Shown here: piece by piece, positions 6,547 to 13,709 of the stretch | Position numbering within the stretch: the first letter of the stretch is position 1 | How the letters are laid out: each line of letters begins with the position of its first letter | From: Gemmatimonadota bacterium | GTDB taxonomy: Bacteria > Gemmatimonadota > Gemmatimonadetes > Gemmatimonadales > Gemmatimonadaceae | Length of the DNA: 18,803 nt | Assembly: GCA_028287205.1 (NCBI GenBank) | Contig: JAQBQC010000100.1 | Coordinates: forward strand, 1-18,803 | Reading direction: 5' to 3' | Position numbers and translations under genes: made by a program | Notes under the pieces: generated by a model | Told to the model about the DNA's origin: nothing | The model's database searches: none | What the model saw: only the letters and a program-made list of their open reading frames with translations

Positions 6547-7071
6547 ATGACGCGACTGCGCTGGTTCGACAGAAGATTCGATTTCTCCTTTCCCTCGGAG
6601 CTCCATCCCGAGCTGCTCGAGCGTTTGCGCGGCACGCCGTTGCGCGTGGCGGAGCGCGTTGCGCTTTTCGAGCCGGAGGTACAGCGGCGGCGGCCCGCGG
6701 CGGGATGGTCGGTTCAGGAGCACGCGGGGCATCTCGCGGATTTGGACCGAATTCTCTTCCGCCCGCGGATCGTCGCGTACGAGCACCACGAGGCCGCACT
6801 GCCCCCTGCGGACCTGACCAATTCGACGACCGAGGCGGCGAATCACAATGCGCGCACGATGGAGGACGTGCTCGCCGATGTGCGACACGAACGAGACGCG
6901 CTCATCGCGAAGCTCGAGGGATTGGATGCCGATCTCTTCGCGCGCACGGCGCTGCATCCGCGGCTCGGCGTTCCAATGCGGCTCGTGGACCTTATGTTGT
7001 TCGTGGCCGAGCACGACGATCATCATCTGGCGGCGATCACCGAGCTCGCGCGGGCAGAGACGACGGTATAG
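6547..7071 (+). CDS. DinB-family metal-binding four-helix protein
   Basis: A 174-residue protein of the DinB/YfiT-like superfamily, four-helix bundles that usually hold one divalent metal through three His. The first helix pair carries GWSVQEHAGHLADLD (53-67), with H59 and H62 as candidates. The last helix carries AEHDDHHLAAI (154-164), with H156, H159 or H160. This spacing is characteristic. Members include thiol-dependent S-transferases (bacillithiol or mycothiol users) and many uncharacterised proteins. Nothing here fixes the cofactor. It follows the SDR-like gene by 10 bases, suggesting an operon, and converges with the LiaF-like gene 38 bases beyond its stop. No clear terminator is visible in that gap. 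Family call is firm, function is not. Confidence 0.85.
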   Translation: MTRLRWFDRRFDFSFPSELHPELLERLRGTPLRVAERVALFEPEVQRRRPAAGWSVQEHAGHLADLDRILFRPRIVAYEHHEAALPPADLTNSTTEAANHNARTMEDVLADVRHERDALIAKLEGLDADLFARTALHPRLGVPMRLVDLMLFVAEHDDHHLAAITELARAETTV

Positions 7072-7109
7072 CGAGTCGCGTTTCCGAGGCCGACATGCTC
7101 CGTGAGCCG

Positions 7110-7610
7110 CTACGCGCCGCGCACCTCTTTCCAGCGCGTCTTGAGCATCTTGATCCACGAGGGCGCGTTGGGGTTCACGATCCTCACCCCCACCGATCCC
7201 AGGAATGCGGTGCCGGTCACGTGGACGGTCGGCGCACCCTCCACCGGCGTGCTCCACTTCTGCCCCTCAACGTCGAACGAGCCGATGATCGCATCGCCGT
7301 CGCAATCCACGCGCACATCCGGCGGCACCAGCACCTCGACGTTCCCCATGATCACCATCAGCTCGATGCGCGACGTGCCCGCGCCGAACCGCGCCTTCGT
7401 GAGATCGATGCTCACGTCGCCCCAGAAAGACACGGCGCGAAAAAGACGCGGAAGAATCCAGTCGCCTGCGCGGTCCTGGGACGACAGGAACGCCGTGACC
7501 CCGCGCGCCGCAGGCACCATCTCCTCCGGAACGATCATCTGCGTCGCGGTGGGCGCCTGCGGGAGGCCGGTCGCGCCAGGACTTGAGGGAGGCTGGAAGG
7601 GTGTCGTCAC
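7110..7610 (-). CDS. LiaF C-terminal-domain (cell-wall stress response-like) protein
   Basis: A 166-residue protein whose second half is the beta-strand repeat domain found at the C-terminus of LiaF and of many DUF1707-containing proteins. Typical strands are FWGDVSIDLT (62-71), IELMVIMGNVEVLVPPDVRV (82-101), AIIGSF (107-112) and VHVTGTAFLGSVGVRI (129-144). In Firmicutes LiaF is a membrane inhibitor of the LiaRS cell-envelope stress system. Here there are no membrane helices and no DUF1707, only a Pro-rich N-terminus and a linker, so it must be soluble or partner-bound. The start is GTG at 7608-7610, with GGA about 8 bases upstream. It lies 52 bases downstream of the permease gene on the same strand. 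No LiaRS genes are present. Confidence 0.82.
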   Translation of the reverse strand: MTTPFQPPSSPGATGLPQAPTATQMIVPEEMVPAARGVTAFLSSQDRAGDWILPRLFRAVSFWGDVSIDLTKARFGAGTSRIELMVIMGNVEVLVPPDVRVDCDGDAIIGSFDVEGQKWSTPVEGAPTVHVTGTAFLGSVGVRIVNPNAPSWIKMLKTRWKEVRGA

Positions 7611-7662
7611 TCTATATCCAACGAGTCTGAGCAGGCCCGGGTTTCGCCGAGCAGTTGCGGTG

Positions 7663-8583
7663 TCAGTCGTACGCGATGCGCGGGTCCGCGGCCGCGTAGG
7701 CGAGATCGGTGATCACGTTCACGGCCACGAACACCACGCTCAAAAACAACACGGTTCCCTGGATCGCGGGAAGGTCTCGCCTGCCGATCGCGTTCACGAC
7801 GTAGCGCCCGATCCCCGGCCAGCTGAACACCGTCTCCGTCAGGATGCTCCCCGTGAGGTACGATCCGAAGTCGAGTCCCAGCACGCTGATCACCGGCACG
7901 AGCGCGTTCCTGAGCGCGTGATGCATGAGCACCGCCTTCTCGCGCGCACCCTTCGCGCGCGCGGTGCGCACGAAGTCGCTCGAGAGCACCTCGAGCATCG
8001 ACGAGCGCGTCATGCGCGCCAGGAAGGCAATCGAGCGTGAGCCGAGTGCGAGCGCGGGAAGGATGAGAAACTCGGGTCGTCCGTATCCGGAGGGAGGAAG
8101 CCAGTGCAGCACGACGGCGAACAGCAGGATCAGAAGCAGCCCCACCCAGTAGACGGGGAACGACACGCCCACATACGCGATCGCGAGCGCGCCGCGATCG
8201 ATCCAGCCGCCGGGATGGCGCGCGCTCAGCACGCCGAGCGACACGCCCACCACGATCGCGAGCAGCATCGCCGTTCCCGCGAGCTCGAGCGTTTTCGGGA
8301 ATCGCTCGGCGATGTCGCGCGCGATCGGCCGGCCGGTGATGAAGGAGCGACCGAGATCGCCGCGCACGACGCCGCCCGCGTAATGCACGAACTGGCGCGG
8401 CAGCGATTCGTCGAGATGGAGCTCCGCGCGCAGTCGCGCGATCGTCGCGGAGTCCGCGCGCTCGCCGACCATCTCGAGCACCGGATCGCCGGGCGCGACG
8501 TACAGCAGCAGGAAGGCGACGACGACCACGCCTGCCAGCGTCGGGATCGCGAGGAGCGCGCGGCGGACGAGCAGCGCTCCCAT
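7663..8583 (-). CDS. DppB-type peptide ABC transporter permease
   Basis: A 306-residue inner-membrane permease of the dipeptide/oligopeptide/nickel (DppB/OppB) family. The N-terminal helix (about 9-29) is followed by APGDPV (30-35), the family hallmark after helix 1. It has a periplasmic loop with GDLGRSF (75-81), five further membrane segments, and the EAA-type cytoplasmic loop contacting the ATPase at about 205-232 (VRTARAKGARE...LRNALVPVI). The chosen ATG at 8581-8583 gives the standard MGALLVRRALLAIP start; the longer frame adds 26 residues within the upstream gene. The start is 2 bases after the stop of the binding-protein gene, so it is coupled to it. A DppC partner and DppD/DppF ATPases would be expected next, but the following gene is LiaF-like. 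Confidence 0.94.
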   Translation of the reverse strand: MGALLVRRALLAIPTLAGVVVVAFLLLYVAPGDPVLEMVGERADSATIARLRAELHLDESLPRQFVHYAGGVVRGDLGRSFITGRPIARDIAERFPKTLELAGTAMLLAIVVGVSLGVLSARHPGGWIDRGALAIAYVGVSFPVYWVGLLLILLFAVVLHWLPPSGYGRPEFLILPALALGSRSIAFLARMTRSSMLEVLSSDFVRTARAKGAREKAVLMHHALRNALVPVISVLGLDFGSYLTGSILTETVFSWPGIGRYVVNAIGRRDLPAIQGTVLFLSVVFVAVNVITDLAYAAADPRIAYD

Positions 8584-8585
8584 GA

Positions 8586-10172
8586 TCAGTGCGCCGTGAT
8601 CGTGACGTCCGTGAACTTCTGGCCGTTGAAGATCGTCGGCGCGATGAAGCCCTTCACCCACGGTTGGACGGCGTAGAGCTCGTTGTAGAAGAACAGATAG
8701 ATCATCGGCGCGTCGGCAAAGGCCAGCGAGTCCGCCTGGCGGTAGAGCGCGGCGCGCGTCGCGGAATCCGGGTCCGTGCGCGCGAGCGACACGATGCGGT
8801 CGAACGTCGGATTCTCGTAGAACGACACGTTGCCGCCGACGCCGCGATTCGCGCCGTGCAACAGCGGATACAGAAAGTTCTCGGCGTCGGGATAGTCGGC
8901 GTACCAGTCCTTCACGATCATGTCCGTCTGTCCGTTGCGCGCGGCCTCGCGCGCGGCGGCGCTCTCGCGCTGCACGATCTTCGCGCGCACACCCACCGCC
9001 GCGAGATACGACTGGATCGACTCGGCCACGCGCCTGAAGGCGGGATCCTGCGGCAGCCAGAGCTCGACGTCGAAACCCTTCGCGTAGCCGGCCGCGGCGA
9101 GAAGCCTCTTCGCGGCAGCGGGGTCGTACGCGTACGGTGCGCGCGAGGTGTCCGCGCCTTCGAGCGTCGGCGGGATCACGCCGGCGGCGAGCCGCCCTCG
9201 TCCGCCCAGGAGCTTGTCGAGGATCGTGCGCACGTCCACGGCATGGTTGAGGGCCTGTCGCACGCGCACATCCTTGAGCGGACCGCGCGTCGTGTTGAGT
9301 GCAACGTACCAGAGCCGCAACGCGGGGGCCGACGTGAGCAGCGCCTTCTTCTCATCGGTCTGCTCCCAGCGCGGCGCGTCGGCCTCCGGAACGTAGAGCA
9401 GGTCCACGTTTCCGCTTTCGAACTCCGCGACCGCCGTGCTTGGCTCTGGAATGATTCGTATCATGAGCGAGTCGAGCTTGGGCGCCCCGCCGAAGTATTC
9501 GCTGTTCCGGGCGAGCAACACGTAGTCGTCGTGCTGCCAGGCGACGAGCGTCCAGGGGCCGGTCCCGATCGGGTGCTCGCCGAAATCCGCGGCAATTTTC
9601 GGCGGCACCACTGATGCGACCGGCATTGCGAGTAACTTTGGGAAGATCGCCAGCGCCGTATCGAGCGTGATGCGGACGGTGCTGTCATCCACTGCCGCGA
9701 GGCCGGAGACGGCGGTCGCTTTCCCTGCGGCGAATGTGCGTGCGCCGGCGATCGGATAGAGCGGCCAAGGGCGTCCGGATTTGTTGGTCGGATCGAGCAC
9801 GCGCGTGAAGCTGTGCACGACGTCGCTCGCGTGGAGCAGCGTACCGTCGTGAAAGCGAACGCCCGGACGCAGATGAAACAGATACGTGCGCCCGTCTGGA
9901 GAAACGTCCCACCGCGTGGCGAGTGCTGGCCCGACCTTCGCGTCAGGGCTGAAGCGAGTGAGGCCGTCGAAGAGGTAGGACACCGCGCGACCGGTGGGAA
10001 CATCGGTGGAGAGCGCGGGGTCGAGAGACTTTGGATCGTAGCGGTCGCGTGCGTCGACGAGCGTGCGGCGGTGGGCGGCCTCACCGCCGCGGCATGCAGC
10101 GAGCGCGAGGAGCGCGACGAATGTCAGACGAGAGCGTGAGCGTGAGCGCGACGATGATGGCGATAGTGGCAT
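8586..10172 (-). CDS. Peptide ABC transporter substrate-binding lipoprotein
   Basis: A 528-residue extracytoplasmic solute-binding protein of family 5 (DppA/OppA-like). It has a basic N-terminus with an Arg-Ser repeat, a hydrophobic core LTFVALLALAA, and a lipobox LAAC with C27 as the lipidated residue, so it is membrane-anchored in the periplasm. Family signatures include DPALSTD early, RWDVSPDGRTYLFHLRPGV (about 87-105), ASDVVHSFTRVLDP, GTGPWTL (about 203-209), and RQALNHAVD (around 310). Length is normal. The Arg-Ser codons come from a short 6-base tandem repeat (10131-10150), which could vary in copy number. The ligand is a peptide or similar compound by family only. The DppB permease gene follows 2 bases after the stop. 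The gene is divergent from the GGDEF-like regulator with a 108-base shared upstream region. Confidence 0.95.
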   Translation of the reverse strand: MPLSPSSSRSRSRSRLTFVALLALAACRGGEAAHRRTLVDARDRYDPKSLDPALSTDVPTGRAVSYLFDGLTRFSPDAKVGPALATRWDVSPDGRTYLFHLRPGVRFHDGTLLHASDVVHSFTRVLDPTNKSGRPWPLYPIAGARTFAAGKATAVSGLAAVDDSTVRITLDTALAIFPKLLAMPVASVVPPKIAADFGEHPIGTGPWTLVAWQHDDYVLLARNSEYFGGAPKLDSLMIRIIPEPSTAVAEFESGNVDLLYVPEADAPRWEQTDEKKALLTSAPALRLWYVALNTTRGPLKDVRVRQALNHAVDVRTILDKLLGGRGRLAAGVIPPTLEGADTSRAPYAYDPAAAKRLLAAAGYAKGFDVELWLPQDPAFRRVAESIQSYLAAVGVRAKIVQRESAAAREAARNGQTDMIVKDWYADYPDAENFLYPLLHGANRGVGGNVSFYENPTFDRIVSLARTDPDSATRAALYRQADSLAFADAPMIYLFFYNELYAVQPWVKGFIAPTIFNGQKFTDVTITAH

Positions 10173-10280
10173 TGCGGACCCGAGCTGGAGCGCGCCCGCG
10201 CGTCGCCTTCACGTGGCTACGACGTTGACACAGCAGTACTATTCGGGTGAACTTATCGGGCCCCAAGTGAAGCGTCAATC
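10173..10280. promoter_or_regulatory. Divergent promoter region
   Basis: These 108 bases separate the divergent binding-protein and regulator genes and are locally AT-richer than the surroundings. On the plus strand a perfect TTGACA (10225-10230) lies about 50 bases before the regulator GTG, but the -10 is poor (TGAACT at 17-base spacing). On the minus strand TTGACG (10273-10278) is followed after 17 bases by TAAGTT, a weak match for the transporter direction. Both are consistent with housekeeping sigma-factor promoters, but neither is strong evidence. Confidence 0.35.
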
Positions 10281-11201
10281 GTGAGTTACGTCCTGTGCGT
10301 CGACGACAACGAGGACATGCGCCTGATGGTGCGTGAGGTCCTCCAATCGGCGGGGCATGAGACGGATCTGGCTGCCGACGGATTGTCCGCGCTCGCGTCG
10401 ATCCAGGAGCGCGAGCCTGATCTGCTCGTGCTCGATCTCGTCATGCCCGGCATGAGCGGGCTGGACGTGTGTCGTGCCGTAAAGCTCAATCCGTTCACCG
10501 CGCGCATCCCGATCCTGATGCTCACGGCGCAGGGAGACATCAAGCACAAGGTGGCCGCGTTCGAAGCGGGCGCGGATGACTATCTCGCGAAGCCGTTCGA
10601 TCCGCGCGAGCTCAGGGCGCGCATCGTCGCGTTGCTCAGAATCGTGCGGCGCGAGGGCGATCGAAATCCGACGAGCGGGCTGCCGGGCGGAAAGGCCATT
10701 GAAGAGGAGATCGAGCGGCGCGCGGAGAAAGGGGACTCGTTCGCGATCTGCTACATCGATCTCGACAACTTCAAGCCGTTCGCGGACACGTTTGGGTTCT
10801 CGATCGCCGACATGGTGATTCGGGACATGGGGCAGGCGATCAGGGGCGCGATCGAGACGACGGGGTCGCCGACGGATTTTGTCGGGCACATCGGGGGCGA
10901 CGATTTCATCGCCGTCACGACGGTTCAGCGTGCGCTCGCGATCGCGCGGGACTGCGCGCTTCGCTTCGTCGACGTGGCGAAGCGGGCGGTGGGTGAAGAG
11001 GCGGTGCGACGCGGGCATTTCACAGGCGTCGATCGGGAAGGGCGGGCGCGTGATTTTCCGATCGCGCGGCTGTCTGCGGCGGTGCTCCAGATCGGGCCGG
11101 ACCGGTGGATCTCGACTGGGCACATCGGCTCGTTGGCGGCAGAGGTGAAGCGGCGCGCGAAGCAGCGGGGGCCTGGTACCATCCTCGTGCAAACAGTGTA
11201 G
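10281..11201 (+). CDS. Response regulator with GGDEF-like output domain
   Basis: A 306-residue two-domain regulator. The receiver domain (1-120) is complete: acidic pair D8/D9, phospho-acceptor D52 in LVLDLVMPG, T82, and K104 in AKPFDP. The second domain (about 128-300) is GGDEF-like: TSGLPGG (131-137), YIDLDNFKPFADTFGF (158-173), D177, and GGDDF (205-209) at the catalytic signature. Diguanylate cyclases normally have FKxxND; here the guanine-contacting Asn is Ala (A168), and the usual GD before the helix is AD. The domain may therefore be inactive, bind another ligand, or be a sensor of cyclic di-GMP or nucleotide. The start is GTG at 10281 with a weak ribosome binding site. No histidine kinase is adjacent. 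A small membrane protein and the TAM genes follow on the same strand. Confidence 0.88.
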   Translation: MSYVLCVDDNEDMRLMVREVLQSAGHETDLAADGLSALASIQEREPDLLVLDLVMPGMSGLDVCRAVKLNPFTARIPILMLTAQGDIKHKVAAFEAGADDYLAKPFDPRELRARIVALLRIVRREGDRNPTSGLPGGKAIEEEIERRAEKGDSFAICYIDLDNFKPFADTFGFSIADMVIRDMGQAIRGAIETTGSPTDFVGHIGGDDFIAVTTVQRALAIARDCALRFVDVAKRAVGEEAVRRGHFTGVDREGRARDFPIARLSAAVLQIGPDRWISTGHIGSLAAEVKRRAKQRGPGTILVQTV

Positions 11202-11210
11202 CACACGTCA

Positions 11211-11241
11211 GCGCCGAGTCGTTCGCACAACGAGACGCGGC
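11211..11241 (+). terminator. Imperfect hairpin after the response regulator
   Basis: TCGTT-CGCAC-AACGA (11219-11233) forms a 5-bp hairpin. It can be extended through mismatches by CGCC/GGCG on the outside. It lies in the 58-base gap between the regulator stop and the next start. It may be a weak terminator or attenuator. There is no T-run. Confidence 0.2.
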
Positions 11242-11259
11242 GTACACGCAAGGGTGCCA

Positions 11260-11478
11260 ATGACGGTAACGAACGGGATGCGCGACGAGTCGATCGTCCG
11301 CTACGATGATCGGCGGCCAGTGCGCGGCCGCGCGCTCCTGCCGGCCATCGCTGCGGGCGTGGGCGCGGGGCTCGCCGTCTTCTACATCGCGCGCCTGCTC
11401 GCCGAGCGCGCGCCGCTCGTGGTCGAGCCGCCCGGCGCACCAACCCGTGACGCCGCGTCCGCGCGAACACGCGGGTGA
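11260..11478 (+). CDS. Small single-helix membrane protein coupled to TamA/BamA
   Basis: Encodes 72 residues from the ATG at 11260, chosen because AAGGG (11250-11254) is 5 bases upstream. An in-frame GTG at 11254 overlaps that site. A polar, charged N-terminus (about 1-25) is followed by one hydrophobic helix (LLPAIAAGVGAGLAVFYIARLL, about 27-48) and a Pro/Ala/Arg-rich tail. The stop TGA overlaps the ATG of the Omp85 gene (TGATG), so the two are translationally coupled. I know no family for it. The TAM context suggests an inner-membrane accessory protein, but that is inference. The frame could be fortuitous, though the coupling and the clear ribosome binding site argue for a real gene. Confidence 0.6.
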   Translation: MTVTNGMRDESIVRYDDRRPVRGRALLPAIAAGVGAGLAVFYIARLLAERAPLVVEPPGAPTRDAASARTRG

Positions 11479-13706
11479 TGCGACGGGTTTTTCTCGCCGC
11501 GCTGCTGCTGCTTCTTCCGGTCGCTATTCCCGGCGCTCTGCGGGCACAGGACATCGCGTGCGACCCCGGTGATCTCGAAGTCCGCGCCGTCACGTTCAAG
11601 GGCAACAAGCACTTTCAAAGCTCGGAGCTGGCGAGCGTGATCGTGACATCGCCGTCCAGCTTCACACGCAGAACTCTGCATCTGCCCATCGGCGCGCGCC
11701 GCTGCCTCGACACGCTCGAGCTCTCGCGCGACGCCGTACGCATTCGCCTCTTCTATCGGCTGCGCGGCTATTACAAGACCGCGGTGAAGACGTCCGTGCG
11801 GCCGGCCGGCACGGGAGCGGTGGCCGTGGGATTCGGGATCACCGAGGGGCCGCCGGTGATCATCGATACCCTGCGCGTCCTCGGACTCGACTCCGTGCAG
11901 AACCGCGACCGGATGCTGCACGAGCTCGATCACTTTCGCCACAACCACATCTTCACGAAGATCGAGCTGCAGTCGGTGGTCGACACCGTGCGCGAGCAGC
12001 TGCACGACAGCGGCTATCCCTACGCTGCCCAGCCGCTGGCATCGAGCGCGGTCGATCCGAAGACGGACCTCGCGGAGGTCGAGTATCAGTTCTTCGAGCA
12101 GTTTCGCGGACAGCCGAAGACGCTTCATAGCTGGGTCGCGCACATCGCACGCATCGATTTCGAGATCACCCCGGGCGGCGATTCGGCGAAGATCGACACG
12201 AGCACGGTGCGGAGGCTGCTCTCCTTTAAGGCGGGCGACGTCTATCGAGAGAAGGATCTCGTGCGCAGCCAGCGCGATCTCTATCAGCTCGAGACGTACA
12301 GCCACGTGGACGTCGCACTCGCGCCCGACAGCCTGCAGCCCAACGACAGTCTGCTGATCGTGCTCGTGCGCCTCAACGAGACGAGGATGCGATCGCTCGG
12401 CGTCGGCGGCGGCTGGGCGACCCTCGACTGCATCCGCACCCAGCTGCGCTTCGCCGACCGCGACTTCCTGGGCGGCGCGCGGCGCCTCGAGCTCAACGGC
12501 CGGCTCTCGCACCTGGCGCTGTGTCCCCAGGCGGTGCGCGACGACTCGATCAGCAATCGGCTGAACTACTACGCGTCGGGCACGCTCCGTCTGCGCGGGC
12601 TCCTCGGGCCGCGCACGCTTCCCTCCTTCACAGTGTTCAGCGAGCGGACCTCGGAGTTCCGGGCGTACGTGCGCGAAACGATCATCGGCGGCGCGGCCGA
12701 AGTGACGCGCGATCTCCAGCCGCGCGACCTGCGCCCGGGACTGCCGCTCACGCTCTCGTACCGGGCCGAGTACGGGCGCACGACGGCCTCGCCGGCCGTG
12801 TTCTGTCAGCTCTTCAACCGATGCGCGCTCGCTGATATCGCGCGGCTGCAGCAGAATGGAAGCCTCCAGGTGATCGGCGCATCCATCGTCCGTGACCGCT
12901 CCGACCAGCTGCTCGATCCATCGAATGGCAACCAGTTGCATCTCGAGCTTCGGAGCGGCACGACGTCGCTGGACACGGCGAACGGCACGCGCTTCAGCCG
13001 CGTACTCGCCGAGGGTGCGGTGTACAAGACGGTGGGAAGCTCGACGTTCGCCGCCAGACTGCAGTTTGGCGCCGTGCTCGACGGATTTTCGGCGCGGGGG
13101 GCCACGGCGTATGTGCCGCCGGAAGAACGACTCTACGCGGGCGGGCCGAACTCCGTTCGCGGCTTCAGCCAGAACCTGCTGGGACCTCTGGTCTACATCG
13201 TGGACACGTTTGCGGTGAGCAGTGCGGTGATCGGCGGAAATCCGACGCAGCTCTTTCGCGCCGATGACAAATCGCGCGTGCTCCAATACTCGCCGACGGG
13301 TGGCAACACGCTGATCGTCGCGAGCGCCGAGTGGCGATATCGGCTCACATCGTTCGGTGGACGCGTGCAGTTCGCCAGCTTCGTCGATGCCGGCCAGCTG
13401 TGGAATCGGCCGCAGCAGAGCTTCACGGCTTCCGATCTCCGCGTGACGCCGGGAGTCGGCGTGCGCGTGCGCTCGCCGATCGGGCCGCTGCGCGTGGATG
13501 TCGCCTACAACGGATATGCTTCGACCGCCGGCTCCGCGTACTTCGTCGGGGCTGACAACGTGCTGCGATGCGTGAGCCCGGATAACGAGCTTTCCGCGGG
13601 CGTCGTTGGAACGGGGCAGACGTGCGACCCGACGTTCACGCCCAAGGCCGGGCAGGGCGTTCTGAGCAAGCTCACGTTCAACTTCAGCATCGGGCAGGCG
13701 TTCTAG
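11478..13706 (+). CDS. Omp85 outer-membrane protein, TamA/BamA type
   Basis: A 742-residue outer-membrane assembly factor. A signal peptide (1-23, cleavage likely at LRA|QD) is followed by about three POTRA domains: roughly 32-123, 126-208 and 222-301. The rest is a 16-strand barrel, and GGPNSVRGF (555-563) carries the conserved loop-6 VRGF with R561. The C-terminal residue is Phe, as required for the barrel-targeting signal. POTRA number and the tamB neighbour favour TamA over BamA. Eight Cys occur as local pairs (28/76, 318/349, 443/449, 698/716), suggesting disulfides in the periplasmic part and surface loops. The ATG at 11478 overlaps the upstream stop; a GTG three bases earlier is an alternative start. 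TamB starts 3 bases after the stop. Confidence 0.93.
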   Translation: MRRVFLAALLLLLPVAIPGALRAQDIACDPGDLEVRAVTFKGNKHFQSSELASVIVTSPSSFTRRTLHLPIGARRCLDTLELSRDAVRIRLFYRLRGYYKTAVKTSVRPAGTGAVAVGFGITEGPPVIIDTLRVLGLDSVQNRDRMLHELDHFRHNHIFTKIELQSVVDTVREQLHDSGYPYAAQPLASSAVDPKTDLAEVEYQFFEQFRGQPKTLHSWVAHIARIDFEITPGGDSAKIDTSTVRRLLSFKAGDVYREKDLVRSQRDLYQLETYSHVDVALAPDSLQPNDSLLIVLVRLNETRMRSLGVGGGWATLDCIRTQLRFADRDFLGGARRLELNGRLSHLALCPQAVRDDSISNRLNYYASGTLRLRGLLGPRTLPSFTVFSERTSEFRAYVRETIIGGAAEVTRDLQPRDLRPGLPLTLSYRAEYGRTTASPAVFCQLFNRCALADIARLQQNGSLQVIGASIVRDRSDQLLDPSNGNQLHLELRSGTTSLDTANGTRFSRVLAEGAVYKTVGSSTFAARLQFGAVLDGFSARGATAYVPPEERLYAGGPNSVRGFSQNLLGPLVYIVDTFAVSSAVIGGNPTQLFRADDKSRVLQYSPTGGNTLIVASAEWRYRLTSFGGRVQFASFVDAGQLWNRPQQSFTASDLRVTPGVGVRVRSPIGPLRVDVAYNGYASTAGSAYFVGADNVLRCVSPDNELSAGVVGTGQTCDPTFTPKAGQGVLSKLTFNFSIGQAF

Positions 13707-13709
13707 CGG

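Noticed and set aside
7072..7109. Search for a terminator between the convergent DinB-like and LiaF-like genes
   Set aside because: No stem of useful length followed by a T-run is visible in these 38 bases on either strand.
11382..13286. 634-residue minus-strand frame
   Set aside because: It is antisense to the Omp85 gene, has no domain signature and is rich in Arg, Glu and His as high-GC shadow frames are.
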